A stretch of DNA of 64,000 bases, taken from positions 67,683 to 131,682 of the forward strand of contig JBBRAY010000005.1 of NCBI GenBank assembly GCA_038206355.1, in the 5' to 3' direction. The translations under genes were made by a program, and so were the position numbers. Source of the stretch: JAPLDB01 sp038206355. GTDB taxonomy: Bacteria; Bacteroidota; Bacteroidia; AKYH767-A; 2013-40CM-41-45. This document shows, in pieces, positions 50,201 to 58,845 of this stretch; position 1 is the first letter of the stretch, and each line of letters starts with the position of its first letter. The notes beneath the pieces were generated by a model, which did not search any database, had not been told where the DNA came from, and was given only the letters and a program-made list of their open reading frames with translations.

Positions 50201-50275
50201 TATCCTGCCGGAGTTTATCTGTTGCGGGTTCAATATATGAATGAAGTAAAAACCATCAAGGTGGTAAAGAACTAA
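47255..50275 (+). CDS. Large SprB-repeat surface protein with T9SS sorting domain (paralog 1)
   Basis: A 1006-residue exported adhesin-like protein. Signal peptide about 1-34; an N-terminal domain (about 35-285) starting SHAAGGNLTYCHG with YRDC and RDIQIYTV motifs, found on many giant Bacteroidota surface proteins. A cadherin-like segment (about 290-395) and about seven SprB-type repeats (about 396-840, units with SCNGGHNGTATCTVTGG, YTYVWIPNVSSGA and GGTYCIDVTDDNQC) come next. An Ig-like unit (LWSDNSTNQTLDV) and a T9SS C-terminal domain (FSVYPNPAHS to TIKVVKN) follow. SprB repeats are known from the Flavobacterium gliding adhesin. The adjacent gene is a close paralog. Confidence 0.9.
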   Translation: MKSNYNYFNRQSQFLKLFFIAALALILGTQSTYASHAAGGNLTYCHGVGNNYTINFTLYRDCAGIAAPTSITVQISSVTCGQSYSLTLTPVQGTGQEITHPCTGTFSTCQGGSEPGIQKWEYAGNFAFPAQCTDWTISTQVQARNTAITTLQNPGGTYLYIDANLNNSTVDNCSPQFSVDPIVFVCIGQPFVYNNGAIDADGDSLVYSFIIPRHAANVDVTYAPGYSLLNPISSNPAISIDPVNGDIIFNATAQEIGVIAVLIQEYRNGVLIGTVMRDIQIYTVPCVNALPTLTGINGTSNFSMVACAGTNICFDIFSADSDAVQILTVNWNNGIPAASFTFDNTNRPTSHFCWATQPSDARTQPYTFTVTVRDNNCPSTGAQVYSYSITLGSLTAAVNSTQPSCNGGHNGTATCTVTGGSSPFQYLWNPGQLVGQTISGLGAGSYNVYVIDSNGCQAIQTVVISEPTAMQTSVSNLVDASCGTPGGFNINTSGGTPAYSYYTNTVPPSTGTSVSASGGNYTVTVRDANNCRTLTQVTIGSSGSLAATESHTDVSCNGAADGTATITLTGAQGNEVFIWTPNVSTTNSASGLSGGSYVVDISNGTCSTQVVVNINEPTAILVTETHTNVGCNGATDGSIDLSASGGSGNYTYVWIPNVSSGATASDLIGGTYCIDVTDDNQCTSNICVTLTEADPIVLTTSSSPASCLLTNGSATVVASGGAGGYSYSWSNFETTATISNIGTGTYTVDVMDANGCIASASVNVSSTGVSVTETHTDATCENGDDGSAAVVASGGQAPYTYSWSPVGGTGSSASGLSSGIYTVTVTDYLGCSVIISINIGFDHAAPSIELGADSIACNGTTVTLDAGAGMASYLWSDNSTNQTLDVTTSGAYGVVITDANGCQNSDLINVTFIQCNAPLVGHVSGNEFSVYPNPAHSVLSISISNVKNENIKVELTDILGNKVYSAAERSTIGYNSDINISSYPAGVYLLRVQYMNEVKTIKVVKN

Positions 50276-50356
50276 TATTCTTATTTAGGTTATGAAAAAG
50301 GAGGTCCTGATTTCAGGAGGCCACTGAAAAAGTCCTTATAAGACTTAAATGTTAAT

Positions 50357-50398
50357 AAAAGGGAGTAGAAACGCAAGTTTATCTACTCCCTTTTTTGC
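50357..50398 (+). terminator. Terminator after SprB-repeat paralog 1
   Basis: AAAAGGGAGTAGA (50357-50369) pairs perfectly with its complement at 50382-50394, followed by T residues. The 13-bp stem shows that the two paralogs are separate transcription units. Confidence 0.85.
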
Positions 50399-50573
50399 AT
50401 CTTGTATTAGATTAAAAAAGCCTTCGTACAACTCAATTTCAAGGTCATTTCAGTTGACTTTCTCACCCTGGATAATGAGTCCTTTCTGCCCTGGGAATTG
50501 GTTCCGGATTGACCCTGTATTATACAATTTTTTTTTTCAAATATCACTTGATTCCTTCAGAACATTTTTCTAA

Positions 50574-50588
50574 TATTGTGTCCTCAAA
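50574..50588 (+). promoter_or_regulatory. Second copy of the shared TATTGTG motif
   Basis: TATTGTGTCCTCAAA, matching 47094-47108 at all but two positions; 170-180 bases upstream of the second paralog's ATG. Confidence 0.4.
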
Positions 50589-50758
50589 ACGTGGATGATA
50601 ACAATTGATTAATGTTTTGCAATGTGCTTGTATTTTTTCACCATGCGATTTCTTGAGTTCGCATAAGTTTCTTGCTATTTAATCCTATAAATAACTATAT
50701 TGCTTTGTAATTTGTCCTTAAAGATTAACCTCTAATAAACTATCTTAACGTGTACATT

Positions 50759-53700
50759 ATGACAACTAACTACTTTCGATTAAGCCCAAAAGCTAATCTT
50801 TTCAAACTATTCTTCCTTGCCGCGTTCTCTCTCATTATGGGAGTCGAACGTTCTTCTGCCAGCCATGGTGCAGGTGGTAATCTTACCTACACACATTTGA
50901 CAGGTAACCAATACCTTGTACACTTTACGTACTATCGTGACTGTTTCGGTATTTCCGCACCAACAAGTGTAGTCGTTTATATTCAATCAAACGCATGTGC
51001 AATCGGACAGCAGCAGTTCACAGCGCCTCAGATCGGAGCCGGAGTTGAGATTACATATCCTTGCGCAACGTCAAATACAACGTGCAGCAATGGTACTGCT
51101 CCCGGAATTCAGAGATATGATTACGAAGTTACCATTGCGCTTCCGGGTCAATGCCCCGATTGGCGTATATGGGTTACTGATTGTTGCCGGAATCAGGCTA
51201 TTACCACCCTCAATGGTGCTGCAGGACTTGGCATTTATATTGAAGCCAGATTAAACAATACTATTTCCGATAACAGCTCGCCACAATTTAATATTGATCC
51301 AATATTATTTGTTTGTACCGGTGCTCAGTTTGCATTTAATAATGGTGCCGTTGACCAGGAAGGTGATTCACTTGTTTACTCTTTTATCGCGCCGAGAACA
51401 GATGCCAATACCAATTGCGCTTACAATCCCGGATATTCTGTTTTGAACCCGATTTCTTCAACTCCTTCGGTTAACATCAACCCGGTTACCGGTGACGTCT
51501 CCATGTTCCCTACCAATATTGAAGTAGGCGTTATGGTTGTTCTTATTTACGAATACAGAAACGGAGAACTTATTGGAAGTGTGATGCGCGATATCCAGAT
51601 TTATACTGTTGCATGTACCAATACAGCCCCAACTGTTGGTGGTATTAATAATACAGGAACCTTCCAGACATCAGGATGTGCGGGTTCTACAATTTGTTTT
51701 GATATTCCATCCACTGATCCTGATGCAGGAGATACTTTAACCATGACTTATAGCGGTGCAGGTATCCCGAATGCAACATGGAGCACTACTGGCGTTCAGT
51801 ATCCAACAGGACATTTTTGCTGGACTACAACTGCAGCAGATGCACGTACAGCACCTTATACATTCTTTGTGACTATCCGTGATGACAATTGCCCTAGTAA
51901 TGGAGTTCAGATTTTCTCTTTTAATATTGTTGTCGGCGGAGGTCTTACTGCTTCCATAACTGAAATACCGGTTTTTTGTAATGGCGGTAGCTCCGGCTCT
52001 GCTTTGGCTACAGTTACAGGCGGTGGAAACGGTCCATTTACTTATTTATGGTCTGATGGTCAAACCACACAGATGGCTACTAATTTAACTGCAGGTCCTT
52101 ATACAGTATTGATCAGTGATCCGAATGGTTGTCAGTCAACACATGCTGTTACTGTTACAGAACCTTCTGCGGTTACTACAAACATCACCAATATTATTGA
52201 CCCAAGTTGCGGAACTCCGGGAAGCTTTGATATCGTTGCTTCAGGCGGAACTCCGGGATATACTTACTACACCAATACAGTTCCTCCATCACTTGGAAGC
52301 CATGTGAATGCAGGTACAGGCCCATATTTAATAACCGTCCTTGATGCGAATAACTGTCAGTCAACAGCGAACGTAACCCTAAACGGTGGCGGAACAATTC
52401 AGGCAACAGAAACCCATACCGATGTAACCTGCAACGGTTCTAACGATGGTACGGCCACAGTTAACCTTACAGGTGGTAATGGAACTGAAATTTATACATG
52501 GACTCCAAACGTAAGTTCAAACGGAAATGCATCTGGATTGGGAGCAGGCACTTATACCGTGGATATTTCAAACGGATCTTGTTCTACCCAGGTTGTAATT
52601 GTGATTTCTGAATCCTCTGCAATTGCAGCCGCTGAAACACATACTGATGTTACCTGTAACAATGCTGCTGACGGAGATATTAATCTTTCTGTTTCAGGTG
52701 GATCAGGCGTATATAATTATGCATGGACTCCAAATGTGAGCAGTGGCGCATCAGCATCAGGATTAAGTGGCGGTAATTACAGTATTGTAATTACAGATGA
52801 CAACCAATGTTCAACCACTATCTCTGTAACAATTGCTGAAGCATCAGCTATTGTATTGAGTACTTCATCTGCTCCTGCATCATGCTTACTCACTAACGGG
52901 TCAGCTACTGTTGTTGCCAACGGAGGTGCCGGCGGATATGCATATTCATGGTCAAACGGCGAAACTACTTCTACAATCAGTAATATCGGAACCGGAACTT
53001 ATACAGTTGACGTAATGGATGCAAATGGTTGTGTGGCCAATGCATCTGTAAACGTTTCTTCTACAGGAGTCAGCGCAATTGTATCAGCCCAGACAGATGC
53101 TACCTGCGAAGGCGGTGATGATGGTTCTGCGTCAGTGTCAGCTTCAGGTGGACAAGCACCATATACATATTCATGGAGCCCTGTAGGAGGTACTGCTGCA
53201 TCAGCAAACGGACTTGCTCCGGGAACTTATGTTGTTACTGTAACCGACTACCTCGGTTGTTCAGTAATCGTGAATGTTGTAATTGGTTTCGTTCATGCTG
53301 CACCTGTTGTTGATTTAGGAGCTGATTCAGTGGCTTGTATCGGAACAATAGTTACGCTTGACGCAGGTGCCGGTATGGCTTCTTACCTGTGGAGTGATAA
53401 CAGTTCTAACCAGACACTGAATGTTGGAGCAGATGGTTCATATGGCGTCGTTGTTACAGATGCAAACGGTTGTCAGAACTCTGACTTGATTGATGTTACT
53501 TTTGTTGTATGTCCTTCCCCAATTGTGAATCATGGATCAGGAAATGTATTTAGTGTTTATCCTAATCCTGCACAGCGCAACATTACTGTGATTGTCAATC
53601 ATATCAGGAATGAAAACGTACACGTTGAATTGATTGATATTCTTGGAAACAAGGTTTATTCTGCAACAGAAAAATCAGAAATCGGATACAGATCAAATAT

Positions 53701-53788
53701 CAGCCTTGAAAATCTTCCGGTAGGAATCTATATGCTTAGAGTTCAATACATGAATGAAGTGAATACGGTGAAAGTCGTTAAGAACTAA
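50759..53788 (+). CDS. Large SprB-repeat surface protein with T9SS sorting domain (paralog 2)
   Basis: Start set at the ATG of MTTNYFRLSPKAN, since the frame extends 3 codons only to a GTG. The 1009 residues have the same order as paralog 1: signal peptide, SHGAGGNLTYTH domain with YRDC, cadherin-like segment, about seven SprB repeats (VTCNGSNDGTATVNLTGG, YNYAWTPNVSSGASAS), Ig-like unit and T9SS domain (FSVYPNPAQRN to TVKVVKN). Protein similarity is high in the C-terminal third, while the DNA has many synonymous differences, so the duplication is not recent. Likely roles are adhesion, gliding or matrix; not demonstrable here. Confidence 0.9.
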   Translation: MTTNYFRLSPKANLFKLFFLAAFSLIMGVERSSASHGAGGNLTYTHLTGNQYLVHFTYYRDCFGISAPTSVVVYIQSNACAIGQQQFTAPQIGAGVEITYPCATSNTTCSNGTAPGIQRYDYEVTIALPGQCPDWRIWVTDCCRNQAITTLNGAAGLGIYIEARLNNTISDNSSPQFNIDPILFVCTGAQFAFNNGAVDQEGDSLVYSFIAPRTDANTNCAYNPGYSVLNPISSTPSVNINPVTGDVSMFPTNIEVGVMVVLIYEYRNGELIGSVMRDIQIYTVACTNTAPTVGGINNTGTFQTSGCAGSTICFDIPSTDPDAGDTLTMTYSGAGIPNATWSTTGVQYPTGHFCWTTTAADARTAPYTFFVTIRDDNCPSNGVQIFSFNIVVGGGLTASITEIPVFCNGGSSGSALATVTGGGNGPFTYLWSDGQTTQMATNLTAGPYTVLISDPNGCQSTHAVTVTEPSAVTTNITNIIDPSCGTPGSFDIVASGGTPGYTYYTNTVPPSLGSHVNAGTGPYLITVLDANNCQSTANVTLNGGGTIQATETHTDVTCNGSNDGTATVNLTGGNGTEIYTWTPNVSSNGNASGLGAGTYTVDISNGSCSTQVVIVISESSAIAAAETHTDVTCNNAADGDINLSVSGGSGVYNYAWTPNVSSGASASGLSGGNYSIVITDDNQCSTTISVTIAEASAIVLSTSSAPASCLLTNGSATVVANGGAGGYAYSWSNGETTSTISNIGTGTYTVDVMDANGCVANASVNVSSTGVSAIVSAQTDATCEGGDDGSASVSASGGQAPYTYSWSPVGGTAASANGLAPGTYVVTVTDYLGCSVIVNVVIGFVHAAPVVDLGADSVACIGTIVTLDAGAGMASYLWSDNSSNQTLNVGADGSYGVVVTDANGCQNSDLIDVTFVVCPSPIVNHGSGNVFSVYPNPAQRNITVIVNHIRNENVHVELIDILGNKVYSATEKSEIGYRSNISLENLPVGIYMLRVQYMNEVNTVKVVKN

Positions 53789-53806
53789 TTTCATTTCATA
53801 GAAATA

Positions 53807-53839
53807 AGAAAAGGCTGCATCGTTGATGCAGCCTTTTCT
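53807..53839. terminator. Bidirectional terminator between convergent genes
   Basis: AGAAAAGGCTGCATC (53807-53821) pairs perfectly with 53825-53839 around a 3-base loop; A and T tracts on both sides serve both the SprB-repeat gene and the convergent 162-aa gene. Confidence 0.9.
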
Positions 53840-53857
53840 ATTGTGATGATTTTGATT

Positions 53858-54346
53858 TCAGGTATTGACAATGTCCTTATGCCAGCTGTTCTTTAAAGGT
53901 ACTTCCCATGCGGCTTTCAACTCTGCCTTTGTAGATACCAGGTTGTTAAAAACAATAGAGTTGTTGTCAATCGCTCCATTTGAAAAGAGTTCCCCGAATA
54001 CTTTTCCCGATACCACTTCTACCCTATCGCTTTGCTTGAAAGCAAACTTCATTCTATCCATAAAGGATGTTTGGTATTTTTTTTCAAGTGACTGGATGAA
54101 ATGCACGGATTTATCAATGGAGCATCCACTTGCACCGGCAACCTTTTCATCAATCATCAGAATAATAAATCTGTTGTAACGGATTTCAAATCCCGCCATT
54201 AAGGCATTGTCGTGGGCTGTCCATGTCTCAAGAAAATTTTGTGTTTCCTTGCCAATGGATTCTATTTCTGCACCGGTTAATTCACGGTTACTTTGATAAA
54301 TCCATACTCTTGAATGATCCGGAAGTTTCTCTGTAGCTGAATACAT
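53858..54346 (-). CDS. Conserved Bacteroidota protein, often labelled ABC transporter ATPase
   Basis: A 162-residue cytoplasmic protein. The text resembles a family that is conserved in Bacteroidota and commonly mis-named ABC transporter ATPase: RVWIYQSNRELTGAEIESI near residue 13, FLETWTAHDNALMAGFEI near 37, and GASGCSIDKSVHFIQSLEKKY near 72. There is no Walker A or ABC signature, so that name should not be used for function. Upstream gene is the DUF1573 protein on the same strand, 35 bases away. Function unknown. Confidence 0.75.
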   Translation of the reverse strand: MYSATEKLPDHSRVWIYQSNRELTGAEIESIGKETQNFLETWTAHDNALMAGFEIRYNRFIILMIDEKVAGASGCSIDKSVHFIQSLEKKYQTSFMDRMKFAFKQSDRVEVVSGKVFGELFSNGAIDNNSIVFNNLVSTKAELKAAWEVPLKNSWHKDIVNT

Positions 54347-54381
54347 TGTAAAAATATTTCTGCAAAGGTGCAGATAAAATG

Positions 54382-55167
54382 CTACTTCGCAATCTCACCT
54401 TTCATTTCCAGTATTACTTCAGGCTTTTCAGGATCATTTAAAAAGACATTCATTTTTCGTGAATCTTTTCCTTCCTTATTATATGAGTCGAACTCAATGG
54501 TAATGTATCCTGTTGCACCCGGTGCAATGGTATCGGTAGTCGCACTGGTTTTAAGGCAGCCACAATTTGTTTTTGTTTTCCGGATATACAAATCACGTTT
54601 ACCTTCATTTGTCACCGCAAAATTATGCGTGATCTTTTCTCCTTGTCTGATTCTTCCGTAATTATAACTGGTTTCCAGCCAACCGGCTTTTTGCACAACG
54701 CCTGAATCCTCAACTGTCATCGGTGGAAAGTATTCAATGATACCGGCCGTTACACTGATAAATTTAACCGGCTGAACGGTATCATTCGTTATCAATTCAA
54801 AGCGGTCAAGTACAAAACCATAGTCATTCTTTTTGGCTGCATCATAAGTCACAGAAATCCAGCTCTCGGCTTTTGGTGCCAGACCGGATGAACCCAATAT
54901 AACGGTGAGGTTAGATGGAACCGAACCCAAAGAAATTGATAGGTCAGCCGAGCCATCATTGTAAAATTTCAATGTATCAGTGCGGGTTTCATTGTTTCTG
55001 ATGCTTCCGAATTTAAGTATCGTTGACGAGAATCGCATACTTCCCGTCTTCTTTGAAAACCGGTCATTCATCGTTGGCCCCGAATTAACAATTACTCCCT
55101 GAGAAAATACCATCGGGCTGATTGATGTCAGGAATAGAAGGATGGGAAAAGTTATTTTCATATTCAT
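54382..55167 (-). CDS. DUF1573 domain protein, exported
   Basis: Start set at MNMKITFPILLFL; the frame reaches 5 codons further only via a TTG. The signal peptide ends VFSQ (about residue 23). The mature protein contains two immunoglobulin-like halves of the DUF1573 type: FGSIRNNETRTDTLKFYNDG near residue 50 and a second with FNYGRIRQGEKITHNFAVTNEG near 165, followed by the CGC-like NCGCLKTS and GATGYITIEFDS segments that are the family hallmark. It is periplasmic or outer-membrane associated; function unknown. It starts 30 bases after mpl. Confidence 0.88.
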   Translation of the reverse strand: MNMKITFPILLFLTSISPMVFSQGVIVNSGPTMNDRFSKKTGSMRFSSTILKFGSIRNNETRTDTLKFYNDGSADLSISLGSVPSNLTVILGSSGLAPKAESWISVTYDAAKKNDYGFVLDRFELITNDTVQPVKFISVTAGIIEYFPPMTVEDSGVVQKAGWLETSYNYGRIRQGEKITHNFAVTNEGKRDLYIRKTKTNCGCLKTSATTDTIAPGATGYITIEFDSYNKEGKDSRKMNVFLNDPEKPEVILEMKGEIAK

Positions 55168-55197
55168 TTTCAGTGGATGCAAAATAGGTAATTCAGA

Positions 55198-56604
55198 TTA
55201 TACTTCCATTTTGTTTTTATCCATTAGCTCATTTGCAAATAATTCCAGATCAATGCCATCATAGTTTCCGGAGCTCATCATCAGTAAAACATCTTTTACA
55301 TATTTTCTTTCCAGTAAAAAATCCTTCAGTTTTCGTGAATCCGTAAACACCTGCAAATCATCTCTGTCAAATGCGCCTATGACCTGTGCTTCAGAAACAG
55401 GTTTTAATTTTTTATGCGCAATTGTCTTGGGGTTAAAATACACAATGGCTTCGTCTGCCTTCTCCATTGTTCCATGATACTCTGCCAGGAAATTCTCCGA
55501 CAAACTTGAGAATGTATGTAGTTCCATGCAAGCAATCAAATGTCTTTCCGGAAACTGATTTTTAGCTGCAGCAATCGATGCTTTCAGCTTTGACGGTGAA
55601 TGCGCGAAATCTTTAAAGATGGTGAGCGCCTTACTGCCACCCAGTTTTTCCATTCTTCTTGCCGCACCATTGAAAGTTTTAATTGAATAATAAAAAACAT
55701 TTTCACTGATTCCCAATAGCGCGCATACTGCTTTTGCTCCTTCAAGGTTCATAAGGTTGTGATTTCCGAAGACCTGAATTGCAGTAGATGACTTTCCGTC
55801 CACCGGATTGTTGTGGGTGATATAAGTGGTTCCGTTCTCAATGAAATGTTCAGGAATAGTGTATGCGACTTTTTTGCAGTAGCTGGAAGTGTCGTCAATA
55901 ACTTTTAAAACTTCATCGTCATTTGCACAATAGACGATTGTTCCGGAAGGCGGAATCTGATCCACATAAATCTGAAATTGCCTGACGTATTCTGCATAGG
56001 TCGGAAAAACGTTGACGTGGTCCCATGCAATACCGCTAAGCAACGCGATGTCGGCATGATAGAGATGAAATTTAGGCCTTCTGTCAATGGGTGATGAAAG
56101 ATACTCATCACCTTCAAGTACAATCACAGGGGCCTTTTCAGTGAGTTTTACCATGGTGTCAAATCCTTCCAGCATTGCTCCCACCATGTAATCAAAATCA
56201 ATATTGGCTTGCTTAAGTACATGCAGGATCATGGCAGTAATTGTTGTTTTGCCGTGACTACCACCAATTACAACACGCGTTTTATGTTTCGAAAATTCAT
56301 AGAGGTATTCCGGATAAGAAAATATTTTTAGGCCCAGTTCCTGTGCCCGAAGCAGTTCAGGATTGTCGGCACGTGCATGCATTCCAAGAATGATGGCATT
56401 CAGTTGTCGCGTAATTTTATCAGGGAACCATCCGTTCTCCTTTGGAAGAAGTCCTGCATTTTTCAACCTCGTGCGGGAGGGTTCATTTATTTCATCATCA
56501 GATCCTGTAATAGTAAATCCTTTGTGATGCAGTGCGAGCGCCAGGTTATGCATTGCAGCACCGCCGATCGCTATAAAGTGAATATTTGTTCCGTACTTTT
56601 CCAT
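55198..56604 (-). CDS. mpl: UDP-N-acetylmuramate:L-alanyl-gamma-D-glutamyl-meso-diaminopimelate ligase
   Basis: Murein peptide ligase that reattaches recycled tripeptide to UDP-MurNAc. The 468 residues show a Mur ligase fold: N-terminal Rossmann GGAAMHNLALALHHKGF near residue 15, P-loop GGSHGKTTITAM near 115, LEGDEYLSSP near 158 and GNHNLMNLEGA near 290. The IGGAAMHN start and the SGIAWDHVNVFPTY segment distinguish Mpl from MurC, whose P-loop is normally GTHGKTTT. Cell-wall recycling is implied. It is divergent from the MBL-fold gene. Confidence 0.88.
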   Translation of the reverse strand: MEKYGTNIHFIAIGGAAMHNLALALHHKGFTITGSDDEINEPSRTRLKNAGLLPKENGWFPDKITRQLNAIILGMHARADNPELLRAQELGLKIFSYPEYLYEFSKHKTRVVIGGSHGKTTITAMILHVLKQANIDFDYMVGAMLEGFDTMVKLTEKAPVIVLEGDEYLSSPIDRRPKFHLYHADIALLSGIAWDHVNVFPTYAEYVRQFQIYVDQIPPSGTIVYCANDDEVLKVIDDTSSYCKKVAYTIPEHFIENGTTYITHNNPVDGKSSTAIQVFGNHNLMNLEGAKAVCALLGISENVFYYSIKTFNGAARRMEKLGGSKALTIFKDFAHSPSKLKASIAAAKNQFPERHLIACMELHTFSSLSENFLAEYHGTMEKADEAIVYFNPKTIAHKKLKPVSEAQVIGAFDRDDLQVFTDSRKLKDFLLERKYVKDVLLMMSSGNYDGIDLELFANELMDKNKMEV

Positions 56605-56709
56605 GCTATTAATAAGTGCGAATTTAGTTCAGACAGAAAAGTATTTGTTCTTTACATTTATTTCTTTTCAACAGAGTATTGCTTTCTTTGCAGTAAATAA
56701 AAACAGGAG

Positions 56710-57549
56710 ATGAAATTATATTCAATAGAGACCGGTAACTTTAAACTTGATGGCGGAGCGATGTTTGGCGTCGTTCCAAAATCCATATGGAACAAGTTAA
56801 ATCCTGCTGACGGGAATAACATGTGCAACTGGGCCATGCGCTGTTTATTGGTAGAAACAGACGGACGATTGATTCTGATTGATAACGGACTGGGTAACAA
56901 ACAAAGCGATAAGTTTTTTTCTCACTATTACCTGAATGGAGATGACACGCTGGATAAGTCGCTGGCCAGGCATGGCTTCAAAGCTGAAGATATTACGGAT
57001 GTTTTCCTTACCCATCTTCATTTTGATCATTGTGGCGGGAGTGTGAAATGGAACAAAGACAAAACCGGTTATGAACTTGCTTTTCCAGATGCTACATACT
57101 GGAGCAATGAAAAACACTGGAATACGGCTACCCATCCCAATGCCAGAGAAAAGGCTAGTTTTCTAAAAGAGAATATTTTTCCCATACAGGAAAGCGGACG
57201 CCTGAAGTTCATTGGTGACGGAGAAGAATTGCTTCCCGGCTTCAAATGTTTTTTCGTTTATGGTCATACAGAAGCCATGATGCTGCCTGTGATCAATTAC
57301 AATGGGATTACTGTTGTTTACTGTGCCGACCTGATTCCGTCGTCAGGACATATCCCCGTGCCATATGTGATGGCGTATGATATGAATCCGTTGATTACGC
57401 TGGAGGAGAAATCCCTATTCCTGGAGGAAGCAGTCAATGGAAATTATTTATTGTACTTCGAGCATGATCCGGTGATTGAATGTTGTTCGTTGGTGAGGAC
57501 AGATCGCGGTGTACGCGCAGGAGAAGCCATAAAGGTCAGTACTCTTTAA
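56710..57549 (+). CDS. MBL-fold metallo-hydrolase
   Basis: A 279-residue cytoplasmic protein of the metallo-beta-lactamase fold. The metal motif is THLHFDHCGG near residue 110 (HxHxDH), with further ligands in FVYGHTEAMM near 205 (His), CADLIP near 220 (Asp) and YFEHDPVIE near 255 (His). The opening KLYSIETGNFKLDGGAMFGVVPK resembles the quorum-quenching lactonase/AttM-like and PNKD-like subgroup, so a lactonase or other ester hydrolase is possible, but the substrate is unknown. The phosphoesterase gene follows 18 bases later. Confidence 0.85.
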   Translation: MKLYSIETGNFKLDGGAMFGVVPKSIWNKLNPADGNNMCNWAMRCLLVETDGRLILIDNGLGNKQSDKFFSHYYLNGDDTLDKSLARHGFKAEDITDVFLTHLHFDHCGGSVKWNKDKTGYELAFPDATYWSNEKHWNTATHPNAREKASFLKENIFPIQESGRLKFIGDGEELLPGFKCFFVYGHTEAMMLPVINYNGITVVYCADLIPSSGHIPVPYVMAYDMNPLITLEEKSLFLEEAVNGNYLLYFEHDPVIECCSLVRTDRGVRAGEAIKVSTL

Positions 57550-57567
57550 TTTGATTGCAGGAATACA

Positions 57568-58068
57568 ATGCGCATCGGACTTCTTTCTGATACTCATGGC
57601 TTTCTCGATTCACGGGTCTATGAACTTTTCAAAGATTGTAATGAGGTATGGCATGCAGGCGATTTCGGTGAGAATGTAGCGGGTGAGATAAAAAAGTTCA
57701 GGCCACTACGAGGGGTATACGGCAACATTGACGGACAATCCATCAGGTCATCATTTCCGGAAGAATTATTTTTTGATTGCAAAGGAAAAAAAATCCTGAT
57801 GATTCATATCGGGGGTTCACCGGGAAATTATTATCCGCAGGCAAGGAAAAGTATTGAATTGCATCAGCCGGATATTTTCATTTGCGGACATTCACATATT
57901 TTAAAAGTGATGCAGGACAAAAAATACAATATGCTTTACATGAATCCCGGAGCTGCAGGGAAACAAGGATTTCATAAAATGCGAACCATGCTTCGGTTTG
58001 AAATCACCGGAAAGAAAATTGAAAATATAGAAGTGATCGAACTCGGACTAAGGGGTTCGGTAGGTTGA
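57568..58068 (+). CDS. Metallophosphoesterase, YfcE/MJ0936 type
   Basis: A 166-residue calcineurin-like phosphoesterase with the motif series LLSDTHGF (residue 5), WHAGDFGE (near 30), VYGNIDGQ (near 51), MIHIGG (near 75) and ICGHSH (near 112), which supply the two-metal centre. This small family hydrolyses phosphodiesters in vitro; its cellular substrate is unsettled. It follows the MBL-fold gene by 18 bases in the same direction and is convergent with the DUF4293 gene. Confidence 0.92.
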   Translation: MRIGLLSDTHGFLDSRVYELFKDCNEVWHAGDFGENVAGEIKKFRPLRGVYGNIDGQSIRSSFPEELFFDCKGKKILMIHIGGSPGNYYPQARKSIELHQPDIFICGHSHILKVMQDKKYNMLYMNPGAAGKQGFHKMRTMLRFEITGKKIENIEVIELGLRGSVG

Positions 58069-58092
58069 TGCAAGCTTCACGAATTATTTTGC

Positions 58093-58521
58093 TTAGCGTA
58101 ATCTGTCGGCTGACCTGACCAATTCATCATCTTTTTTTATTGAGCGGTGCGCAAGGAAAACAAAAACAACCTGAAGCAAAGGAACGTATGAACCGATTTT
58201 AAAAACGACTTTTTGATCAAGGCTATTTGAAATTGTATCAGAGGTATAAAATAAAAGTGCAATCATTACAATAATCAGAATCAATGTTGCCCGGCATGCT
58301 TTCAGTTGAAATGACCTGTTCCTGAAAAAGAATATGATGATGAATGAGAGTAAACCAATGGCTGCAGACAAAATAAAAAGGAGTGCGTTGGAATCGAGCA
58401 TAAACAGTCGGGGGGCATGATCCGCAGCCACAGCAGGCAGTTCAAATAATGGGGTATATATCAATGCTACCGAAATGAGCACTGAAAGCAGTAAATAAAT
58501 GGTTTGTATGCGTTGTATCAT
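58093..58521 (-). CDS. DUF4293 family membrane protein
   Basis: Start set at MIQRIQTIYLLLSVLIS, the characteristic beginning of DUF4293; the frame reaches 12 codons further via a TTG that overlaps the divergent promoter. The 142 residues form four transmembrane helices (about 5-25, 45-65, 75-92, 103-122) with a basic cytoplasmic tail. The family is conserved in Bacteroidota and is frequently beside rho, as here (divergent). Function unknown. Confidence 0.88.
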   Translation of the reverse strand: MIQRIQTIYLLLSVLISVALIYTPLFELPAVAADHAPRLFMLDSNALLFILSAAIGLLSFIIIFFFRNRSFQLKACRATLILIIVMIALLFYTSDTISNSLDQKVVFKIGSYVPLLQVVFVFLAHRSIKKDDELVRSADRLR

Positions 58522-58546
58522 GGCGTAAAAGTAATGTGAAAGTTCG

Positions 58547-58554
58547 TAACTTTG
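58547..58554 (+). promoter_or_regulatory. Putative rho promoter -7 element (TAACTTTG)
   Basis: Exact TANNTTTG match in the rho/DUF4293 divergent spacer. It predicts a leader of about 285 bases before rho. A -33 TTTG is not evident. Confidence 0.45.
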
Positions 58555-58845
58555 CAATCGGCATTAAGCACCGGATATTGGTTACTCGCTCCGGGCAGAT
58601 ATGATTCTGAAAACCGTTGATAATCCTGTGATAAATTATTAATTGGTTTTTGCAGATCAGAAGAAATCCTGTATTATTGCAGTCTGTTTCCGCTCAGGAT
58701 TTTTGTACACCTGAAAATTTTCCGAAGCACTACTTCCCGTTTGTATCTAACTACATAACCATTCGTTCTTACTGAACTTCCTGTAAATTCAGGAAACAAT
58801 CCGACTCCCTATTATTCATAAACCAAATTTTGTAAACCGTATTTC

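Larger units (their letters stand above)
50276..50758. other. Spacer between the SprB-repeat paralogs
   Basis: About 480 bases without a gene. It holds a TCCTGA/TCAGGA hairpin (50305-50318), a strong terminator (50357-50398) and the shared TATTGTG motif at 50574. A 74-codon plus-strand frame (50349-50573) crosses the terminator and is rejected. Confidence 0.7.

Noticed and set aside
53858..54346. ABC transporter ATPase label for the 162-aa protein
   Set aside because: No Walker A, Walker B or ABC signature is present; the name appears to be a propagated error.
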